Of a DNA stretch of 64,000 bases, positions 56,316 to 64,000 are shown piece by piece (position 1 is the first letter of the stretch; every line of letters starts with the position of its first letter). The notes beneath the pieces were generated by a model that was not told where the DNA came from, did no database searches, and saw nothing but the letters and a program-made list of their open reading frames with translations. The position numbers and the translations under genes are program-made. Origin of the DNA: Picochlorum sp. 'celeri' (lineage: Eukaryota > Chlorophyta > Trebouxiophyceae); contig JAACMV010000001.1 of the NCBI GenBank assembly GCA_010909725.1, positions 41,653 to 105,652 of the forward strand, read 5' to 3'.

Positions 56316-56762
56316 TTTGTGCCTCCTGTAGGTCTTCTCACATCTTGCACTAGCTTCTTTTCCCCTATTTCGGTTGCCTCAGACCTCAGTTTTTATTATT
56401 GGATAGCTACTTCTCGCTGGAAACTTGTGTTTTTATGGTACTCTGGATCAAGGTCGTTTATGACAGTTTTACCTGCTAGAGTTACTCTGACACTGGTCTC
56501 CTCCCTGTATTAGTGGGTTGATAACAGGTGGAGTTGTATCTCGAGTTGAATCAATAGCGTAGATTTATTTGCCACTGCATTTGTTTTTCTCTGTTTTCTT
56601 ATTTTTTTTTCCTCTTCGCCAATGATGTCTGGAGTGGGGCCTCCGACGGACGAATTCCTCCGTCGACCGGGAACTCCCAGGCTGGTGCTGTAACCCACAT
56701 TAATTAATGTCCTGTGGGCGACCGGGAAGTCGTCCTGTCGCCAGGACACTGCCTTCCGGAAT

Positions 56763-57125
56763 AGAATACAATAAAAAAACCCGACCAAAAATGTTATTTG
56801 CCGGTTACTTGCTGGTTACTTGCCGGTTACTTGCCGGATACTTGCCGGTTACTTGCCGGTTACTTGCCGGTTACTTGCTGGATACTTGCCGGTTACTTGC
56901 CGGTTACTTGCCGGTTACTTGCCGGTTACTTGCTGGATACTTGACGGTTACTTGCCGGTTACTTGCTGGATACTTGCCGGTTACTTGCCGGTTACTTGCT
57001 GGATACTTGCCGGTTACTTGCCGGTTACTTGCCGGTTACTTGCCGGTTACTTGTTGGATACTTGCTGGATACTTGACGGTTACTTTGCCGTGGTCGTCCT
57101 TTTTTATTGTCATCATTTACGGACG
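56763..57125. repeat. Short inverted-repeat element (family A) carrying a minisatellite
   Basis: The left end ACAATAAAAAAACCCGACC and the right end GGTCGTCCTTTTTATTGTC, followed by TTTACGG, form imperfect terminal inverted repeats. The inside is almost wholly the 11-bp minisatellite at 56798-57083. Related ends are found at 59013-59095, 60099-60214 and 61219-61306. Confidence 0.55.
56798..57083. repeat. Minisatellite, 26 units of 11 bp
   Basis: 286 bp made of exactly 26 units of TTGCCGGTTAC with no indels. Variation is confined to units such as TTGCTGGATAC, TTGACGGTTAC, TTGCCGGATAC and TTGTTGGATAC. Because 11 is not a multiple of three all frames translate to the same 11-residue repeat, which creates spurious ORFs here. 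Confidence 0.97.
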
Positions 57126-57339
57126 GACACGCCTGAGAAAAGAAAAGGATGGCGACCTCACCGATCGGTCCAATACCCTGTCGGACCGATGCCTTCAGTC
57201 TATCTACCCCTCCCGATGGAGACAAGACCTTTGACGAGATACCTCTTCTACTACTACACCTTTTGTTCTTCTTCTTTTCTACAACTATTACTATTACTAT
57301 TGATTTACTACTACTACTGAAAACAAACAGCAATAATCA

Positions 57340-58800
57340 CTGCCATTGCTGCTCCAGGTAGAAACAACCAAGAGAGTAGTAGTAGCAATAGCACACAATG
57401 TGTGCTCACCCACCGTCCACAGACTCATTGTAGCAGAGAGCTACGTCCTTGCAGGAGTGGATTTCTAGGAAAATTCTAGGACAATGAGATCCTGGGAGAG
57501 ATCTATCATCCTCGTCACAATCGCTGTCATTTCATATAATGAGGGTCATTATTACCTCTCATGTAACTTCTAATTCGAGTACTTTTAGTGAATATGAGAG
57601 ATACCCACTGTATGATTAATTGCTATGCAATCCACACTGTAGTCGAACCTCACTGCGTGTGAAGGTTGAACGCTCCCTGTCGGCAACGGCTGGTGAGCGC
57701 ATGTTGGCAGCATGCCGTGTCACTCTGGAAGGAAGTCCAGAACCACACTGGCGACATGCTGTTACACTCATAACCAACAAAACAGCAAAACAGCTCCCTA
57801 CCCTATACATACCTCCACACACACACACATGCAGGGATTGTTGGGAATCATGCAACACACCCTGCCCGTCCCGACACTCGGCTGCTTTACTAGAAAAAAA
57901 AGAACAATATTATACATTAGAATCAATCTAGTTTTGGTTGAAATGATAGGTGTTGTCTGTCCACCAAAGAGCAGAGCATGTGGCGACCACAGGACAGCTC
58001 CTGCACTGACCTGGATGAAAACGTAGGAGCTACAGAAAAAAAGGAGGCTTCTCTGCTACACAGCAATGAACCTACCTTCAACGTAAAACTAAAGAACAAA
58101 GAAAGTTTATTATCATGTTTTGTAATAAACTCCAGCCAATCGCATCGATTTGAATAACGCAAAAGCCAATGACAAGAGAGAGCAGGTGAGCTCACCCTGT
58201 AGTTTGAGTGGTGCTCCACCACCACCACCACTACTACTACTACCAGAAGATAGAGCAGTCCAACACTCAATAGACGGAAGGACAAAACATAGAGAGAGAC
58301 AGTGTGTGTTCTTGGAAGGGACTGGCGCCGTGTCTCTCATCTGCCTGTGAGAATCGACAGGCCACAATCACACCATTGATGCTGCTGCTGCCACAACAAC
58401 AAGCCAACGACAGCAACGTGTCGGAATCGGTCCCATCCATCGCAGTCCAGTGTGCTCTATTGTCATATGATGAGATATCAAAACAGTGGACCAGACGCTG
58501 ACACAGGTGGTTGAGGGGGTCGTCCAGCATCCCCCATTGCTTGTGGAGACGCACATATAAACATGCACATCATGTCTGGAATTGTGCACCACACAGCAAC
58601 AACAAGTGAAAAAACGCGCCTGGCTTTACGGAAACAATACCACCACGTCGTATCCTCGTACAAGAAGATTAGACAACAAAATGAATGACGAGCAATGGTG
58701 GGAGAGTTGGTGTGAATTTGTCAGAATGCCATCTAGAACGAGGTGACTGGCTTCTTCTGCTTTGTGTCCAACACAAACCAGACATTCTTCCGTGTGCACC
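57340..58800. other. Non-coding spacer with simple repeats
   Basis: No gene supported. Contains short CCA/CTA and CTT/CTA microsatellite tracts (57285-57325, 58214-58245), CACA tracts near 57815-57830 and scattered AT-rich sequence. ORFs up to ~120 codons occur on both strands without conserved-looking protein features. Confidence 0.5.
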
Positions 58801-58816
58801 ATGCCTACAACTCGTG

Positions 58817-58860
58817 TCCCTCTGTAAACAGTGACAATAAAGGAAACAAGGAGGGCGACC
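58817..58860. repeat. Single arm of inverted-repeat family A
   Basis: CCTCTGTAAACAGTGACAATA, then an A/G stretch and GGGCGACC at 58853-58860, resembles the left ends at 60099 and 61219. No matching right arm within 150 bp. Confidence 0.35.
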
Positions 58861-59012
58861 ACTGAAACAGATTGCGAGAAAAAGAAGTGATGTACCTCTC
58901 TGTCTGGAGGAGGAGGGGAGAGTGCCTACACAAGGCCCATGGATCTGCACCATGGTCCGGTCTACCGATCGGTTGCACCGAAGATGCTACGCCGCACAAG
59001 GCGTTTTGCATT

Positions 59013-59095
59013 CCGTAAAATAATGAATAAAAAAAGTATAAATGCGGACTGGGTTCGATTTTGTCCTGTTTTTTTATTGTGGTCATTTAGGGAGA
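59013..59095. repeat. Inverted-repeat family A element, short copy
   Basis: Left end CCGTAAAATAATGAATAAAA and right end TTTTTTATTGTGGTCATTTA are imperfect inverted repeats around a ~30-bp core. Downstream flank CCAGTGTCCTGTCGGACCGA (59128-59150) recurs after the minisatellite-bearing element (57170-57192). Confidence 0.5.
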
Positions 59096-59599
59096 GAAAG
59101 GGGAAACAGCCCATAACGATCGTGTGTTGAGCCGGTCCAGTGTCCTGTCGGACCGATGAATAATCTTCCAGACAGACAGATGGGGAGAGAGAATTCTGGC
59201 GAGAATCCACCACGACAAATCATGCGAGGCAGATAACGTATTCATTCATATGCCTACAAAACCTATTGTATTGTATTTCAACATTCAGGGTGGTTGAAAA
59301 GGCCTTGGCTATTGGCAGTCCGACCCACAGCCACGAGCCCTGGGCATTGCAACGACCGAGGTGGTCCCACCCCCTCGTGAGAGAGAGAAGAAAGCAGAAT
59401 ATTTGGCATTAAATATATCACTTCTAATTAAATATGACATTATACGTGCCGCAGATGGTATATTCCTGTGGACACCGTGTCGAATGTCCTACACTGTGAA
59501 TTCCTCTCGCGTCACAGCTGTTGGGCCAAGGAGGCCTGGAGAGAGGGTCGCTCCCCAGGGGCAAGAAGAGCGATTACTAGGATTCATAGATTTATACTA

Positions 59600-59745
59600 A
59601 ATTAATAATGCTACCCATCGATGGCCACGTCCAGAGAGAGATACCTGTCCCCGATCGTTCCACGGCATTGCCTTAGCAACATGCTCCGACGTCCAGGACC
59701 TTCCATAAGGTTTCTGTGTGAATCGATCGTTGATTGTTATTTCAC
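59600..59745. repeat. Interspersed repeat family B, partial copy
   Basis: GATGGCCACGTCCAGAGAGA, GTTCCACGGCATTGCCTTAG, CGACGTCCAGGACCT and GGTTTCTGTGTG match the second half of the copies at 55371 and 60331. Confidence 0.5.
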
Positions 59746-60098
59746 AATATCGCTAAATTAATTCAATGAGACGGCAGACTACTGCAAACCTCAATGAAAG
59801 CGAATGGTTGTGTGTGTCTGCGTTGGCACGAATGCCAACAACTAATGCCAAGCTTGCTTGTTGAGAGGAGAGAGGAGTATCTGTGGTCGGCTCGCAAAAT
59901 TGTGGGCACATAAACCATGTAACAGGTAACAATGATGTTTATTACCTCTGAGAGTAGGAGTAGGAGCACTTAGGTACTCCGCTTGATGGGATCGGAGTGG
60001 AGAGTCTGTGTTGGTCTCACTGAAAATGAAAATGGTGTGGTGTCCGCTCCTGTCATCCATTCGACCGGAGACATCACGCGTAGTACGCTCGTCGTCTC

Positions 60099-60214
60099 CG
60101 TCCGTAAAAAGACACAATAAAAAAAGGCGACCACGCAACATTTGTTATGAAATCGACGGAGTGGACTTTGTCCAAAACAGGGAAGGTCACGATTTTTTAT
60201 TGTGTTCAATTACA
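60099..60214. repeat. Inverted-repeat family A element
   Basis: Left CCGTCCGTAAAAAGACACAA, then TAAAAAAAGGCGACC; right GGTCACGATTTTTTATTGTG, then TTCAATTAC. The arms pair over ~25 bp with mismatches; core ~60 bp. The left flank (GGAGACATCACGCGTAG) recurs at 61187. Confidence 0.55.
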
Positions 60215-60330
60215 GCAGAAAAACACTTGGGTACTTGGGAATGTGTATTTATCAGTCTGGTGTACAATTGTTGAATAAGGGATTATTATACTTGCAAAAA
60301 CGTCCCGTCGACACCTTGAGGAATGAGATT

Positions 60331-60640
60331 CCCCATTAAAAACACAGCTGGTCGTCGTCAATTCCGTTCGCGTCACATTGGTTGGGACGAGGAGGAGGGG
60401 CCTGCAGAGCTGCCACCCATGCGCAGGAGGGTCCTTAATCTGATTCATAGACTCGTAAAAAGTCCATCATACGACCCACATATGGCCACGTCCACAGAGA
60501 AGGGCCCCTAACCATTTCACGGGAATGCCTTGGCAATCACAGTGGACAGAGCCACGACATCCAGGACCTCTCTTTCTGCTGATGGGTTTCTGTAGTAATT
60601 GTTGCGTGTCATTCCAATAAACTACTGTTGAATCAAGTCA
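60331..60640. repeat. Interspersed repeat family B, copy 2
   Basis: The longest, clearest match to 55371-55690: GGTCGTCGTCAATTCCGTTC, GGTTGGGACGAGGA, TGGCCACGTCCACAGAGA, TTTCACGGGAATGCCTTGG, CGACATCCAGGACCTCTC and TTTCTGCTGATGGGTTTCTG. No coding potential, no terminal repeats found. Confidence 0.6.
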
Positions 60641-61218
60641 AGGGGACGACAGAAAAAAAAACCAAAATCAAGCTAGCCGATGAGAATGTGTGCCAGTGTA
60701 AGAGCGTGCACTGAGCGTCCTGAGACTGATGCTTGGGTTCGGTCGGCTGACGGTCCACACCGTAGTAGAGACTGCACTATGTTTGTATCCTGGTAACACA
60801 GGCCTTGATTATAATGTGTTACACGATGATTTATGTAGTAGAATGGTAGATAATCTTATGAGTCCTCGAGTATAGACTCTGGTTCATGGTTATATTGTGT
60901 AATCTTCTTGGTAGCTTGATTCCTTAATAAGAGAGTGCCTTGAGGCATCATCTGTGCTGTTACAGCCAGCAAGCCACGCACGCTTGGTGTTGAAGATCTG
61001 TGTTCATCTCGAGTTTTGGAAGGAAACCATCCAACAGAATCATCATAATATGTAGGAAGAAGAGTGCCCAGCAGTATAAGGAAAGGACTCTTTTCAAAGG
61101 AGAGTTTGGTTGAGAGTGGAGGGAAGCTACAGGGTCTCTTTTCGACTGAGAGCATCAAGATGTCCCTTTCCTGCTGCTTTGACCGGAGACATCACGCTAG
61201 TTTTCACCCTCTCCATCT
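60641..61218. other. Spacer without recognised gene
   Basis: About 580 bp. A 100-codon - strand frame (60856-61158) lacks conserved features. The last 40 bp contain the left flank of the next family A element. Confidence 0.4.
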
Positions 61219-61306
61219 CCGTCTGTAAAAAGACAAAATAGAAAAAGGCGACCGTGATCACGACTGTTAAAAAAAGGTCGCCAATTTTTATTCTGTTTAT
61301 TTACGA
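61219..61306. repeat. Inverted-repeat family A element
   Basis: Left CCGTCTGTAAAAAGACAAAA, then GGCGACC; right GGTCGCCAATTTTTATTCTG, then TTTATTTAC. The GGCGACC/GGTCGCC arms pair exactly; core ~20 bp. Confidence 0.55.
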
Positions 61307-61554
61307 TGTGTCGGAATTGGAACTGTATCACTTTTTTACTTGACTTGTGCTACATTACAGGCCAAGATGTAAAAGAAGAAGGAGAAAGAAGAAAGGGGAG
61401 AAGAACATGGAATTTGTGCCTCGTTGACCCAGTGCTCAGTCGGACCAGCTGGTCTCTGCAGTGGGTGTGACCAAGGGAGACTCAAGCAGAGGGATGATTT
61501 CACAGGTCCTCATCATTCGAGGGAGGGCCGCCAGGCATCTCACATTTGGCAGGA

Positions 61555-64000
61555 TCAATTGATAGTGAAACAGTCTATCTTTACCATCCACTCTGCAGCA
61601 TCCTCATCCACGTGTACCAGGGTAGCTCCCATTCTATCGCATGCTGCTCGCAACTTTGACACAAGCAGCCTCCTCGCGTTCTGTGACCGAAACATCTTCT
61701 TCGAGGTCCCCCTGAAGACCAGGATCGCCGGTTGGTTGAGGCCCTGCCCCGGCTCTTTGGATGCTGTGCCGGCTATGGCCATGCCTGCTCTGGTGATTGT
61801 GACGCTCTTGTGCAGGTCAACGTTTGTCAAGTCGACTGGATATAGGTACCGAATCTCGCCGACTCCTTCCCTGCCCACAACGAAGTTCTCGACTGAAGCA
61901 AGATCTTTTGGAGACAGCGCTCTGATGTGGTCGATGGTGGGCCTGCAGTAGTATCCAGCAGGCAACATGGGTCGACGTTTCTCCATGGTCAGCTCTGGGA
62001 CTGTGGTCCGCACTGTAGTGTGCGACTCACGAGATCTTGTGTTTCCATGCCCCCATTGGGTCTCTGTGCTTGGGTCCAAAGTCCTTGTGGATTGGGGGCT
62101 TCTGCTCCGTGCCCTTGCAATGTACAGACTGCCAAGGTGATGTGCCAGGTCCTGGAGCCGTGGATAGTCGTACAACACGGTGGGCGGTATTTCAATTTGC
62201 AACGCAGTAGACAGTTGTTCAGTCGCGCTGACCGACTGTAACGAGTCCAGTTCTCCGGCGATGTTGTCAGACATGCCTAGAGGCGCACCCAACAGTCTCT
62301 CAATTGTGTGCGTCACGTACAAAGTCACATCCTCCAAGCTCGAAAATCGGTCTGCACCCCTTTCATCTGCAATCGTGGAAATGTCAAGTTTTGTGCCTGG
62401 AGCCCCATCTCGGGACGATGATGGTGCCGAGGCCCCGAACACATCCTGATCATACGCTCCAGCAATAATCAGCCCAGAAGACCGGGCTGGTCCAAGGATG
62501 GCCGAGAGCAGTGAAAGGCCCTCCTGTGGCGCGATTGGCCTCATGCCCGTGGAAAACGAATCCGCCGAAAGGCCAGCATGGGCGACCATTCCAATGCCAC
62601 TCCACGGTCCCCAGGCAACCGCCGTGACATCCATGCCACATTCTCTCTTCTTGCTGCATATTGCATTCAACTGACGATTTGCGAAGGTATATGCTAGCTG
62701 ACCAGCATTACCTATGATGCTACTTATACTGCTGTATCCAAGAGTATACTGCGCCCTGTGAAGGTTTGCATGGTCCAGCATCAAATCCAGGGAGGCACAT
62801 TTGGGAGCGGCAGTATGCAGCAAGTCCCCGAGATTTGCTCTGAACAGCATCTTGTCCTGCGGTGCACATACATAGTACCATTAGTGGGTGATCTCAATGG
62901 CGAGAGCGGCGTAAACGGCAAGCTTGATGCCGTGCCTCACCTTCAAAACTCCGGATGTGTGATGCATGCCCTGCAGATGGGATGACGATGGGCCTTCTAG
63001 CAATTGAGGCAAGTCAGATGCGAATCTTGCATCAGCCTTGACACATGTTTGCAGTGATAATCTTCCTGTGTCATTTAGGTCTGGTCGAGTGGGCATGCCC
63101 CTCCCAGACCGTATCAAATGCTGCCCGTGGCTCGCCAGCCACTCTGAAACAAGGGTGCCAATGCCTCCAAAGGCTCCGGTGACAACTGCAGTGGCTCCAA
63201 AACTTTGATCCTGAATTTCTGAATGATCCAATGTGGTTTTATGAAGAGTATAATAGGGTTCATACCCTGGAGTGGCCATGACTCTTCCCTGCAGTATGAC
63301 GTCCCCAGCCCCAACAGGAAATTTCACACCTGGCAGGCGTGGGAGCGCAGACAAGGGTGGCACCTCCAAATAGCGCACGGCCGACGTAGAAATCTCTGCA
63401 GATATCACCTTGGCCAATGAGGATGCCAGGGACTGCATGGCGTCGCTCCTCCGGGAATGGTTGTCAGTTCCTCCCATGACAAAGGTGAGAGCATTACACG
63501 GCCAAATACCATCCAGTTTTGCTACTTCCAGTGGGGCGTACCATTCTGTGAATCCCATCTCCATCGAGTTTTCTCCCCTCAAGATACAAGAGTCAATCGA
63601 GGAAACGGGTGTGGATGAAGTCCATCCGGTGTCTACAAGGTACTCGCGAGCGTACAATGATGGCGCAGGCAACCTTTGTTGAGATTCCTCCGAAAGCAGT
63701 GGCACTGTGGAGGATTGTAGTCCTTGAATCGATTGATCTTTGGTTTGCACGGCTACTGTATTATCACCAAAGTCCTTGTGAGATGAGATGAAAGGGTCAG
63801 CAAACCCAGAAATGCAGTGGTACAGGCCCAGTTTAACTGGCACCTGTCTGCGTTGGCCTGTGGGCCAGGCAGCGAGAGCCAAGTGCATAGCAGCATCCAG
63901 TGTGCAAGCAGAAAACGGAACTGATTTCCCGGGAACTGCTGTGCTTGCAGCGTATTTTGGCCCGGTCGCCTGATATCTGAACACGTGAACGCTCTTGGGC
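61555..64000 (-). CDS. Type I polyketide synthase C-terminus (DH-KR-ACP) fused to a Nup98-type autoproteolytic domain; partial
   Basis: Reads leftward; the 5' part lies beyond the window. Order: C-terminal half of a dehydratase fold (FSACTLDAAMHLALAAWP, about 63850-63930); linker/structural KR subdomain; ketoreductase with ATAVVTGAFGGIGTLVSEW (about 63140-63200). A KR-internal intron 62857-62940 (84 nt, GTGAGG...GCAG) joins HTSGVLK to DKMLFRANLG. Then GYSSISSIIGNAGQLAYTFA, NRQLNAI and VAWGPW (catalytic Ser/Tyr region); an acyl-carrier domain with the phosphopantetheine serine in GELDSLQSV (about 62237-62263); a ~60-residue Ser/Thr/Arg linker. From about 61956 to the stop comes a peptidase S59-like domain: GYYCRPTIDHIRAL, VENFVVGREGVGEI, YPVDLTNVDL, GQGLNQPAI, KLRAACDRMGATLVHV and EWMVKIDCFTIN*. 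ACP and S59 parts lie in one uninterrupted frame (61555-62856). No thioesterase or reductase release domain is seen. Confidence 0.88.

Noticed and set aside
56798..57083. CRISPR array
   Set aside because: Units are contiguous 11-mers without spacers, in a eukaryotic genome.
56707..57320. ORFs of 166-175 codons encoding an LPVTCRLLAGY repeat
   Set aside because: Pure translation of the 11-bp minisatellite; all three frames give the same peptide.
60856..61158. 100-codon - strand ORF in the repeat zone
   Set aside because: No conserved-looking features, no codon bias distinct from the spacer, no neighbouring exons.

Overview
This window is nuclear DNA of a photosynthetic eukaryote with a compact genome, most likely a microalga. 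Genes carry short spliceosomal introns (about 60-175 nt, GT-AG, donors mostly GTATGT/GTGCGT/GTACG). They include eukaryotic machinery (DEAH splicing helicase, transportin-3, tRNA-splicing endonuclease, OS-9 lectin, proteasome chaperone, GID7/WDR26) and plastid genes (DGD1 galactolipid synthase, HCF244/Ycf39 photosystem II assembly factor, a plastid-type MATE carrier, a YidD protein with a leader). A green-lineage picoalga fits (plastid set, giant type I PKS, TGTAA near two gene ends), but the lineage is not proven by anything seen here.

Layout. 1-13414: a head-to-tail array of one LINE-type retrotransposon on the + strand: a left-truncated copy, a full copy, a 361-bp fragment and a nearly intact copy, each starting where the previous poly(A) ends or just after it. 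13600-13715: a 5S rRNA gene (- strand). 13906-47846: a dense block of about 23 genes with intergenic spaces often under 300 bp and several tail-to-tail gene pairs whose coding ends touch or overlap. 47918-55101: a second array of the same LINE on the - strand (two copies), so that the 3' ends of both arrays point into the gene block; a 40-bp motif is shared at the two inner borders. 55102-55201: 100 N assembly gap. 55202-61554: repeat-rich spacer with a short inverted-repeat element family (one member contains a minisatellite of exactly 26 x 11 bp), a second degenerate repeat family and at most one weak coding segment. 61555-64000: the 3' end of a type I polyketide synthase (DH, KR, ACP) on the - strand whose last ~130 residues are a Nup98-type autoproteolytic (peptidase S59-like) domain. 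This fusion is the most striking finding.

How the genes relate: there are no operons. Functional themes are plastid biogenesis and lipids (DGD1, HCF244, YidD-like, MATE, two plastid-type unknowns), the secretory pathway (OS-9, AAGAB-like adaptin chaperone, reticulon, a sulfotransferase beside an exostosin-type glycosyltransferase) and RNA/nuclear transport (DHX16, TSEN2, TNPO3). Many conserved proteins read through only if a single homopolymer base is added or removed. Such breaks are sparse at 13.9-38 kb and dense at 38-48 kb, which points to residual consensus errors in a long-read-type assembly rather than to a block of pseudogenes. Exon boundaries given here are inferred by eye from splice signals and protein conservation.
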